Virus record (IMG/VR): IMGVR_UViG_3300046657_000035
Coordinates: 1 to 37,450 of that record
Source: a virus
Length of the DNA: 37,450 nt
Reading direction: 5' to 3' (one strand)
This document shows, in pieces, positions 28,500 through 34,571 of the stretch. The position numbers were made by a program, and so were the translations under genes. A model generated the notes under the pieces. It was not told the origin of the DNA, did not search any database, and saw nothing but the letters and a program-made list of their open reading frames with translations. Position 1 is the first letter of the stretch. Each line of letters opens with the position of its first letter.

Positions 28500-28903
28500 C
28501 TACCCCGCTCACGAGGTGGCACCACGGCATCTGCCAGGTCACCGGGGACATGGTCCGCTACTTCGGCCCTGGCCTCACCGTGGCGAAGGTGGCCGACTGG
28601 TCGGAGGCGCTCCGGAAGGTCGCCGACGAGATGAGCGCGAGCTGCGAGGAGAGGAGGAGGGCCCACGATGTATCAAAGAGAGCTGGACCTCCGGCCGACG
28701 CCGGTCGGGGAGGCGCGGGAGGAGCTGAAGCAGAGGCTAAGGACCGTTCTCCCGCGGGACCACGCGTCGGTCTCGATCGTGGCGGCGGCGATCGAGCGTC
28801 TGATCGACGCGAAGATCGACGAGGCGCTCGGAAGAAGGCTGACGCGTCTCCTCGCCGACCACAAGCTCCTGGTCCTGAAAGAGTGAAGAGGAAGGAGCGA
28901 TGA
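28496..28903 (+). CDS. Hypothetical ORF, real at 5' end, overprinted by the next gene
   Basis: A TTG at 28496 overlaps the upstream stop (TTGA) and opens a 135-residue frame ending exactly at an ATGA junction with the gene at 28900. Residues 1-57 (PLTRWHHGICQVTGDMVRYF, VAKVADWSEALRKVADEM) use typical GC-ending codons. From about residue 58 the frame becomes Ala/Gly/Arg repetition because it reads the 72-residue gene (28668-28886) out of frame. Probably the ancestral protein was about 60 residues and lost its stop, or both frames are used. Confidence 0.4.
   Translation: MTTPLTRWHHGICQVTGDMVRYFGPGLTVAKVADWSEALRKVADEMSASCEERRRAHDVSKRAGPPADAGRGGAGGAEAEAKDRSPAGPRVGLDRGGGDRASDRREDRRGARKKADASPRRPQAPGPERVKRKER
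28668..28886 (+). CDS. Small helical protein (72 aa)
   Basis: ATG 28668 follows GAGGAGGAGGGCCCACG. The product is helical throughout: QRELDLRPTPVGEAREELKQ, LRTVLPRDHASVSIVAAAIE, RLIDAKIDEALGRRLTRLLA. Codons end mostly in G/C, confirming this frame over the overlapping one. The pattern of two amphipathic helices resembles small replication accessory proteins; no family was recognised. Confidence 0.75.
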   Translation: MYQRELDLRPTPVGEAREELKQRLRTVLPRDHASVSIVAAAIERLIDAKIDEALGRRLTRLLADHKLLVLKE

Positions 28904-29718
28904 GCAAGAGGGACCCCGTCCAGCTGATCGAGCGCGCGATGAAGCTCGTCGCCGACGGAAACCGAGCGGCGGCGATTGACGAGCTTCGTGAGGCGCGCTC
29001 GGCGCTCCTCGACCGCGAGGGCGACGACCTCCACGCGACGCTACGCTCCGCGGTCGAGAACCTCCGCTCGGCGGACAAGGACGAGCGCCGCGTCGAGGCG
29101 GCGTGGCGGATCGCGAACCGGATCGAGACCGCCCTGAATAGGGCGGAGCCGCTCCCGCGGCCGGACGCGGCGCGCGCCGTCCTCTACGAGGCCGAGGACC
29201 TCCTCCGCGAGGCTCACTACGCTCACGTCAAGATGGGGCTCTGGGGCCAGGGCGGCGCCGCGCTCTCTCACGAGGTCCGGATGTTCGCGCTCCACTTCTC
29301 CCCGGACGCGGTCAAGGAGCAGCCGGGAGGGAGGACCGTGACCGGTGACGGTCGCTGGGACAAGTGGTGCGAGAGCCTCAGCGCGCTCCTGGAGAAGCTC
29401 CCGGAGGCGCGGCCGGGGACGCTCCCCGATTGCGCGCTTCCTCACGGTATCGACCCCTGCGAGGGGTGGCGAGCGGAGCACGACCTTAGGCTCCGGGCGG
29501 AGGAGGCCGCGCGCGCCCGGTCGAGGTCGATCGCCGAGAGGTTCGCGAAGGTCATCCCGAAGACGATGGGGCAGCGCGACGAGGACGGCAGGGTCCGGTG
29601 GCTCTACATGGTCAACTGGGTCGTCAGCGTCCTCAAGTCCGAGGACGAGAGCTTCGACGCCGGGAAGTTCTACGAGAAGATCGGGATCGACACCACCTTC
29701 CCGGAGGCGACGAGATGA
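28900..29718 (+). CDS. Hypothetical protein (272 aa)
   Basis: ATG 28900 follows AGAGGAAGGAGCG. The N-terminal half is helical (PVQLIERAMKLVADGNRAAA, TLRSAVENLRSADKDERRV) and DAARAVLYEAEDLLREAHYA continues that. Then come GMALWGQ-like turns (VKMGLWGQGGAALSHEVRMF) and RVRWLYMVNWVVSVLKSEDE near the end. A 7-bp hairpin with an AAT-AGG pair of codons lies at 29129-29146. No family was recognised. Confidence 0.65.
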   Translation: MSKRDPVQLIERAMKLVADGNRAAAIDELREARSALLDREGDDLHATLRSAVENLRSADKDERRVEAAWRIANRIETALNRAEPLPRPDAARAVLYEAEDLLREAHYAHVKMGLWGQGGAALSHEVRMFALHFSPDAVKEQPGGRTVTGDGRWDKWCESLSALLEKLPEARPGTLPDCALPHGIDPCEGWRAEHDLRLRAEEAARARSRSIAERFAKVIPKTMGQRDEDGRVRWLYMVNWVVSVLKSEDESFDAGKFYEKIGIDTTFPEATR

Positions 29719-29984
29719 GCGACGGGGAGGAGAAGGTCGTCGTCCGCAGGTTCCGCGAGCGGGTCGCGAAGGTCGAGGAGGTCTTCGAGCGGAGGAACTA
29801 CCGCCAGGAGAAGGTCGGCGACAGGACCGAGTGGGTCTACGACGACGTCTCGCTCGGGTGGTTCGTCGTCCTCGCCAACTCGCGCGAGAAGACTCACTTC
29901 GGGATGGAGCGCCCGGACGACGTCGCGGTCGGTGACCTCTTCGAGGTCTCGTTCAGGAAGGTGGAGGAGAAGAGAGATGGCTGA
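29715..29984 (+). CDS. Hypothetical small protein (89 aa)
   Basis: ATG 29715 overlaps the upstream stop (ATGA). The product (EEKVVVRRFRERVAKVEEVF, YDDVSLGWFVVLANSREKTH, DDVAVGDLFEVSFRKVEEKR) combines a helix with beta strands. No family was recognised. It overlaps the next gene by 8 bases. Confidence 0.65.
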   Translation: MSDGEEKVVVRRFRERVAKVEEVFERRNYRQEKVGDRTEWVYDDVSLGWFVVLANSREKTHFGMERPDDVAVGDLFEVSFRKVEEKRDG

Positions 29985-30153
29985 CGCGAAGGACGACGAG
30001 CCGCCGCCCAAGGTCCCTTTCTACTACTCGAACGAGCACGACCAGGGGATGGGCGTCCCGGGGCGGTGCCGCTGCGGCGGTCCGCTCGACCTGAAGGCGC
30101 TCGGCTGGACCTGCTCCCGCTGCGGCACCGGGTACGGAAGGAGCGACCGATGA
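29977..30153 (+). CDS. Small zinc-ribbon protein (58 aa)
   Basis: ATG 29977 lies in the end of the preceding gene. CRCGGPLDLKALGWTCSRCG supplies a CxC and a CxxC pair, the pattern of a mini zinc ribbon. The stop overlaps the MazG-like start (ATGA). Confidence 0.6.
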   Translation: MADAKDDEPPPKVPFYYSNEHDQGMGVPGRCRCGGPLDLKALGWTCSRCGTGYGRSDR

Positions 30154-30695
30154 AGTCCTACCTGAGGATGGCGAGCGAGCTTCGCCAGGTCGAGTGGGGC
30201 GCCGACGCGCTCTCGCTCCACTTCCGCGGGATCGAGCTTCTCGGCGAGGTCGGCGAGGCCGCGAACGTGATGAAGAAGCTGGAGCGCGAGCGCCTCGGGA
30301 TACGCGGCTCGCGCGCGACGGTGGACGACCTCGCGAACGAGCTTGCCGACGTCGTGATCTGCGCCGACCTCGTCGGCCTCGACGTCGGCGAGCACGTCTC
30401 GACCGGGCGCGGCGCCCTGATGATATACTCCGGCACGGAGTTCGACGCGCTCGGGGTCGTCCTCGGGAAGATGGCCGGGCGGGCGCTGGAGATGATCGAG
30501 ATGGTCGTCCGCGCGCGCCTCGTCGGGCGCGGAGAGCGGGAGACGGTGGACGTCCTCGCCTCGACCCTCGGGGAGCTGATCAAGGTTGCCCACCGGATCG
30601 CGTCGGAGAGGGGGATCGACCTCGACGCGGCGGTCGTCGCGAAGTTCAACGCGACGTCCGAGAAGATCGGCCTCAAGACGAGGATGAAGGTATGA
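30150..30695 (+). CDS. MazG-like NTP pyrophosphohydrolase with insertion
   Basis: ATG 30150 overlaps the upstream stop (ATGA). The N-terminal FRGIELLGEVGEAANVMKKL carries the ExxE-type metal site of the all-alpha NTPase fold, and ELADVVICADLVGLDVG the second ExxD site. The end LIKVAHRIASERGIDLDAAV, VAKFNATSEKIG matches the closing part of phage MazG-like proteins. Between them sits a 60-residue insertion that is absent from the short phage forms known to me. The family hydrolyses nucleoside triphosphates to monophosphates, which can remove unwanted or alarmone nucleotides. Role here is inferred. Confidence 0.7.
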   Translation: MKSYLRMASELRQVEWGADALSLHFRGIELLGEVGEAANVMKKLERERLGIRGSRATVDDLANELADVVICADLVGLDVGEHVSTGRGALMIYSGTEFDALGVVLGKMAGRALEMIEMVVRARLVGRGERETVDVLASTLGELIKVAHRIASERGIDLDAAVVAKFNATSEKIGLKTRMKV

Positions 30696-31195
30696 CCAAG
30701 GCACCGAAGCGGATCGTCCTCTGGGACGTCGACCACGTGATGGCCGATAGCGGCTGGCGCGACTCGATGATAGGCGGCGAGGGAGGCTGGGACGCCTACC
30801 ACCTCGCCGGGAAGGACGACGCCCCGGTCGAGGTCGTCGTCGACATGATCCGCGCGTTCCGCGCCTACGGCTTCGAGAACGTCGGCCTCACCGCGCGGCC
30901 GGAGAAGTGGCGAGGCCTCTCGATGGAGTGGTTCGTCCGCTGCGGCGTCCCGCTCGACGACGTCATGATGCGGCCGACGAACAACTTCGACCCGTCCCCG
31001 AAGGTGAAGCTCGACCTCGTCCGCGCGCGCTGGCCGGACTACCGAGAACGCATAGCGTTCTTGGTAGAGGACCGCGACGACGTCTGCGCCGTCTTCCGCG
31101 CGGAGGGAGTCGTGTGTCTTCAGTGCCACGTCTACGCGGTTCACGCCCCGTCGGTCCCGCTCCGACTGGAGAACGAGGAGGGAGTCGCCAGGTGA
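30692..31195 (+). CDS. HAD-family phosphatase (polynucleotide phosphatase-like)
   Basis: ATG 30692 overlaps the upstream stop (ATGA). The 167-residue product has the HAD motif I as DVDHV (D12, D14) instead of DxDGT. A LTARPEKWRGL block (motif II-like T), a motif III-like lysine (KVKLDLV), and FLVEDRDDVCAVF (motif IV DD) follow. The order and size match the phosphatase half of phage polynucleotide kinase/phosphatases (T4 Pnk-like) without a kinase domain. It could trim 3'-phosphates at nicks or dephosphorylate nucleotides. A 12-bp hairpin lies at 31040-31066. Confidence 0.75.
   Translation: MTKAPKRIVLWDVDHVMADSGWRDSMIGGEGGWDAYHLAGKDDAPVEVVVDMIRAFRAYGFENVGLTARPEKWRGLSMEWFVRCGVPLDDVMMRPTNNFDPSPKVKLDLVRARWPDYRERIAFLVEDRDDVCAVFRAEGVVCLQCHVYAVHAPSVPLRLENEEGVAR
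31040..31066 (+). repeat. Intragenic hairpin in the HAD gene
   Basis: Arms 31040-31051 and 31055-31066 pair over 12 positions on the plus-strand RNA, with one G-U pair and a 3-base loop. Codons here (CGA, GAA, CGC, ATA, TTG, GTA) are atypical. Confidence 0.7.
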
Positions 31196-31929
31196 CCCTC
31201 CTCCGCGCGAAGGGCTACTCGAACCGCGACGGGGTCTGGATGGATCGCCAGAACGTCGAGGACGGCCTCCTGATGCTCAAGGCGCTCGACGCCAAGTCGG
31301 TCCGCGTCGCGTTCTTCGATCCCCAGCACCGCCCGCTCATGGACAAGATGCGGTACGGGAACGAGGGCGCGAGGATGTCGGCGCGCTCCGCGCTTCCCCA
31401 GATGCCAACGACGGTGGTCTACGACTTCGTCTGCGAGATCGCTCGCGTCCTCCGTCCGTCCGGCTACCTCTTCCTCTGGGTCGACAAGTTCGCGCTCGTC
31501 CAGGGGACATTCAACAATCCACTGCTCTCCTCCGTCGACCTGATCACGTGGGAGAAGAGCCGGATCGGGATGGGCTACCGGACGAGGCGGAAGTCGGACT
31601 ACCTCCTGGCGATGCAGCGCCCGCCGCTCGCGGCCCGCGCGACGTGGCGGACCAAGCCGATGATCCCGGACGTGTGGACGAACGAGAGAGAGGCAGCGGC
31701 ACGGCTCTACTACTCGAAGGAGGAGAGGACGATCTTGAAGAAGCCCGAGGGACTCCATCCTCACGCCAAGCCGGAAGGCCTCCAGCGCCGGATCATCGAG
31801 GCGACGACGCGGAGGGGAGACGTCGTCGTCGACCCCGCGGCCGGGGGCTACTCCGTGATGAGGAGCGCGCTCGCCGCCGGGCGCCACTTCCTCGGGTGCG
31901 ACTTGAGAAGGTGGGAGGGAACGAAGTGA
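31192..31929 (+). CDS. DNA methyltransferase (N4/N6 type) with DPQH motif
   Basis: GTG 31192 overlaps the upstream stop (GTGA). The 245-residue product carries an early FFDPQHRPLMDKMRYGNEG, the position of the catalytic DPPY motif IV, here DPQH. VLRPSGYLFLWVDKFAL follows, then SRIGMGYRTRRKSDYLLAM. The late VVVDPAAGGYSVMRSALAA and GRHFLGCDL hold the SAM-binding motif I. The circularly permuted order is the beta class of amino-methyltransferases. Many phage members carry DPQY; histidine at this place is unusual. It may protect phage DNA from restriction. No cognate endonuclease is visible. Confidence 0.8.
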   Translation: MTLLRAKGYSNRDGVWMDRQNVEDGLLMLKALDAKSVRVAFFDPQHRPLMDKMRYGNEGARMSARSALPQMPTTVVYDFVCEIARVLRPSGYLFLWVDKFALVQGTFNNPLLSSVDLITWEKSRIGMGYRTRRKSDYLLAMQRPPLAARATWRTKPMIPDVWTNEREAAARLYYSKEERTILKKPEGLHPHAKPEGLQRRIIEATTRRGDVVVDPAAGGYSVMRSALAAGRHFLGCDLRRWEGTK

Positions 31930-32393
31930 AGCCTATCAGGACCCCGGACGAGGCCCTCGCGCGCCTCGGCGAGCTGTACCTTCAGCGCCACTCCGTCTAC
32001 GGGAGCACCAACGAGGACTTCGGGAAGGTCTTCATGGCCTTCTTCCCCGCCGGGGTCGAGGTCCGCGACGAGGAGACCGCGAACCGCCTCGCTCTCTTCA
32101 ACCACGTCGCTGACAAGCTCGCGCGCTACGCGCGCCAGTTCGCGAACGGAGGCCACGAGGACTCGCTCGACGACGTCTCGATCTACGCTCAGCTCCTCCA
32201 GGAGTACGACAAGAAGTGCCTCGCGCGGGCGATCCCGTCCGCGCGCGTCAGGAAGCTCCTCGACGAGATGATCGCGATGCTGAGGAACGACGACGGAGGT
32301 CTCGACTTAAATCAGATCAAGTCCCTCGGATCGGCCGTGGACGTCGTCAACGTTCTGTTCGACAAAATGAAGGAAGAGGAGGACGGAGCGTGA
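31926..32393 (+). CDS. Putative all-alpha nucleotide pyrophosphatase-like protein (155 aa)
   Basis: GTG 31926 overlaps the upstream stop (GTGA). ARLGELYLQRHSVYGSTNED, FGKVFMAFFPAGVEV and LFNHVADKLARYARQF with a GGHEDSLDDVSIYAQLLQEY block resemble phage proteins related to MazG (DUF6378-like) in which ExxD-type acidic helices bind magnesium. The 'KL.RYA..F.NGGH.DSLDDL..YA' motif is recognisable. Role is likely nucleotide-pool control, unproven. Confidence 0.6.
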   Translation: MKPIRTPDEALARLGELYLQRHSVYGSTNEDFGKVFMAFFPAGVEVRDEETANRLALFNHVADKLARYARQFANGGHEDSLDDVSIYAQLLQEYDKKCLARAIPSARVRKLLDEMIAMLRNDDGGLDLNQIKSLGSAVDVVNVLFDKMKEEEDGA

Positions 32394-32644
32394 CGATGTG
32401 GGAGGAGACCGGGATGGACCACGCCGTCGTCGCCGGCCAGAGGATCGCGCGGCCGTCGAGGATCGCTCGGAGCGACTGGCTCGACGTCCAGCCCGCTCTG
32501 ATGAACGACGTCGAGGACGTCTCCCTCGACTCCGTCGTCCTCTTCGGCCAGGTCGTCCTTCGACCAACTGCGGTTGGTCGAAGCGAGTGGGAGAGCTACT
32601 GGAGGCGCGCGGCTCGGCCGCTCCGCTACGGAGACCTCCGATGA
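32390..32644 (+). CDS. Hypothetical small protein (84 aa)
   Basis: GTG 32390 overlaps the upstream stop (GTGA); an in-frame ATG at 32396 is an alternative. The product (WEETGMDHAVVAGQRIARPS, WLDVQPALMNDVEDVSLDSV, GRSEWESYWRRAARPLRYGD) shows no recognised family. An 11-bp perfect hairpin in atypical codons lies at 32558-32583. Confidence 0.6.
   Translation: MTMWEETGMDHAVVAGQRIARPSRIARSDWLDVQPALMNDVEDVSLDSVVLFGQVVLRPTAVGRSEWESYWRRAARPLRYGDLR
32558..32583. repeat. Intragenic hairpin, 11-bp perfect stem and 4-base loop
   Basis: CTTCGACCAAC at 32558-32568 is the exact complement of 32573-32583, with loop TGCG. The codons (CTT CGA CCA ACT, GTT GGT CGA) are rare elsewhere in this gene and its neighbours. 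Confidence 0.8.
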
Positions 32645-33258
32645 AGAAGACCCTCCGGCCGCGGGCCAAGCCCAAGAGGCTCCGCCTCTCGTACCACCGC
32701 GTCAAGAGGCGGGTCGAGCCGTCGCTCGCGGTCGTCTTCGACACGGAGACGACCGGTCTCGTCGACAACCGGACGCTCGCGCTCGATCGCCAGCCCGAGA
32801 TCATCGAGTTCTACGCCTGCGTCGCCGACCTCTCGACCGGGAAGATCAAGCGGGAGGTCGACGTCCTGATCCGCCCGAGCAAGATGCCGCTCCCTCCGAA
32901 GATAACTCAGATCACCGGCATCACCGACGCGATGCTCGACGGGAAGCCGAGCTTCCGGGAGATAGCGAAGGGAGTCACCGCGATACTCGCGGCGACTCCC
33001 TTGGTGATCGCTCACAACGCGTCCTTCGACAAGGACGTGGTCGAGATCGAGCTTCAGCGCCTCGGGAAGTCCCTGACCTGGCCGCGGCTCCTCTGCACGG
33101 TCGAGGCGACCGTCGGCCTCCGGGGATACCGGCTGGACCTCTCGTCGCTCTACGAGCTACTGTTCAACAAGAAGTTCGCCGGGGCTCACCGGGCTCGCCA
33201 CGACGTCGGCGCGCTCGTCGAGATCGCCGTCGAGCTTCGGCGGAGGGAGATGATATGA
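32641..33258 (+). CDS. DnaQ-like 3'-5' exonuclease (DEDDh)
   Basis: ATG 32641 overlaps the upstream stop (ATGA). The 205-residue product contains ExoI VVFDTETTGL (D34, E36), ExoII IAHNASFD (D130) and ExoIII HRARHDVGAL (H183, D188), the four acidic residues and histidine of the DEDDh exonuclease family. A basic N-terminal 25 residues precedes them. It most likely proofreads for the DNA polymerase III alpha subunit encoded downstream, which lacks its own exonuclease domain. A strong hairpin lies at 32968-33002. Confidence 0.9.
   Translation: MKKTLRPRAKPKRLRLSYHRVKRRVEPSLAVVFDTETTGLVDNRTLALDRQPEIIEFYACVADLSTGKIKREVDVLIRPSKMPLPPKITQITGITDAMLDGKPSFREIAKGVTAILAATPLVIAHNASFDKDVVEIELQRLGKSLTWPRLLCTVEATVGLRGYRLDLSSLYELLFNKKFAGAHRARHDVGALVEIAVELRRREMI
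32968..33002. repeat. Intragenic hairpin in the exonuclease gene
   Basis: AAGGGAGTC (32968-32976) pairs with 32994-33002, and after one A-C mismatch CCGCG (32978-32982) pairs with CGCGG (32988-32992), with a 5-base loop. Codons ACT CCC TTG at the 3' arm are atypical. Confidence 0.65.
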
Positions 33259-33752
33259 AGACGAAGCGCCCGTGGGGAGTTCACGTCATCGGCGACCTCG
33301 TCGCCCCGCCCGGAGTTCAGGCCGGCCTCCCCGGCGGGCGATGGGTCCGAGCGGTCCCGGAGCCGTACTCCGGGAACCGGATCGTCGCCGCCTGGTGGGT
33401 CCTCACCGGCCGCGCCCACGCCGTCGTCTGGCCGGAGCCCGGAGACCTGGAGCGGGCGATCCACCCCGACCGCATCCAGAGCCCGCGCGCGCCGACGAGC
33501 GGCGTTCCGCCGCGGGACGTCCAAGACTTCGTCGAGAAGAGCGAGAGCGTTGGCTACCGCCTAGCGCGCCACCTCTACGCGCGCGAGCACGGGAAAGACG
33601 AGGGCGCTCCGAAGTTCGACGACGTCGGGTCAGTCGTGGCCCACGACTACTTCCGCCGGGCGCGCGAGATCATCGACCTCGGTCGGAGGATCGACCCGCT
33701 CATGGAGCACGATCCCCACGCCACGTTCCTCTACGAGGGAGTCGAGATATGA
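33255..33752 (+). CDS. Hypothetical protein (165 aa)
   Basis: ATG 33255 overlaps the upstream stop (ATGA). The product has a beta-rich first half (RPWGVHVIGDLVAPPGVQAG, GNRIVAAWWVLTGRAHAVVW) and a helical second half (VGYRLARHLYAREHGKDEGA, HDYFRRAREIIDLGRRIDPL). No family was recognised. Confidence 0.65.
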   Translation: MKTKRPWGVHVIGDLVAPPGVQAGLPGGRWVRAVPEPYSGNRIVAAWWVLTGRAHAVVWPEPGDLERAIHPDRIQSPRAPTSGVPPRDVQDFVEKSESVGYRLARHLYAREHGKDEGAPKFDDVGSVVAHDYFRRAREIIDLGRRIDPLMEHDPHATFLYEGVEI

Positions 33753-33901
33753 CCAAGCAGGGCAAGAGCGTCATCGCGGTCGTCCTCGCCGCAGCGGTCC
33801 TCGGCGCCGGGATCGGCTACAACGTCGGCTACGGCGTCGGCTACCGGGTAGCGGTGAGCGACTGGAAGGCGTTCTTCAAGGAGGAGGAGAAGAAGCCGTG
33901 A
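33749..33901 (+). CDS. Tiny membrane protein (50 aa)
   Basis: ATG 33749 overlaps the upstream stop (ATGA). TKQGKSVIAVVLAAAVLGAG, IGYNVGYGVGYRVAVSDWKA, FFKEEEKKP: one N-terminal membrane helix with a Gly/Tyr-rich continuation and a charged tail. No family was recognised. Confidence 0.55.
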   Translation: MTKQGKSVIAVVLAAAVLGAGIGYNVGYGVGYRVAVSDWKAFFKEEEKKP

Positions 33902-34305
33902 GGCCGATCCTCCTCGGCATGTGCCTCGGCCCCGCGGGCGGGACGGAGCCGCTCGGGATCGACGTCCCGGGCTCGGCCGGGTGGCGGCTCTGGAAGATGA
34001 GCGGGCTCTCGCGGAGCACCTACCTCTCATCCTTCAAACGGACGAACCTCGTCCCGGGGAAGAGGTGGAACGCGAGAACGGCGAGGACTACAGCGATCGC
34101 ATTCGTCCTCGGCCTTCGAGCCGGCGACATAGTAGTGGCCCTGGGTAGCGAGGTGAAGGCCGCCATCAAGTACGCCGGGGGCAATGGCGTCGTCCTGGAT
34201 GCCAGGATTCACTTCGTCCCTCACCCCTCGGGGCGGAACCTCTTCTACAACGACCCCGCGAACCGCCGCCGCGTCGGGCGGCTCCTGAGGAGGCTTGCGA
34301 CATGA
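33898..34305 (+). CDS. Uracil-DNA-glycosylase-like protein (135 aa)
   Basis: GTG 33898 overlaps the upstream stop (GTGA). The product begins RPILLGMCLGPAGGTEPLGI, has the FKRTNLVPGKRWNARTARTT block, VLGLRAGDIVVALGSEVKAA, and ends with VPHPSGRNLFYNDPANRRRV. The HPSGRN-type motif and the leading 'LG..PG' loop are characteristic of UDG-superfamily proteins. It is shorter than true UDGs and the catalytic residues cannot be assigned with confidence. It may bind or excise a base, or protect uracil- or modified-base DNA. It sits between the exonuclease and polymerase genes. Confidence 0.6.
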   Translation: MRPILLGMCLGPAGGTEPLGIDVPGSAGWRLWKMSGLSRSTYLSSFKRTNLVPGKRWNARTARTTAIAFVLGLRAGDIVVALGSEVKAAIKYAGGNGVVLDARIHFVPHPSGRNLFYNDPANRRRVGRLLRRLAT

Positions 34306-34571
34306 GCGAGATCGACACGATTACCTACACCGCGCGCGAGGTCGCCGCGATCTACCGGCGGGGCTTCGACGACCCGTACCCCGACAAGCTCGGCCCGGCC
34401 GAGGTCAAGGGTCGCAAGGCGTGGCGCCTGGAGCACCTCCTCGACCTCTCCGCGCGGGAGAAGGCGATGAGCGCCGGGACGAAGCTCGACTTCCGAAACG
34501 AGGCCGGCCGCGAGGGGATGCCGACGGCCGACGAGATCGAGCCGACGCAGCTCCAGGAGTTCGAGAAGTGA
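34302..34571 (+). CDS. Helix-turn-helix-like protein (89 aa)
   Basis: ATG 34302 overlaps the upstream stop (ATGA). TITYTAREVAAIYRRGFDDP, LGPAEVKGRKAWRLEHLLDL resembles an excisionase/MerR-like winged helix ('YTAREVAAI...'). The C-terminal half is charged. A DNA-binding accessory is plausible. The stop overlaps the polymerase GTG (GTGA). Confidence 0.5.
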   Translation: MSEIDTITYTAREVAAIYRRGFDDPYPDKLGPAEVKGRKAWRLEHLLDLSAREKAMSAGTKLDFRNEAGREGMPTADEIEPTQLQEFEK

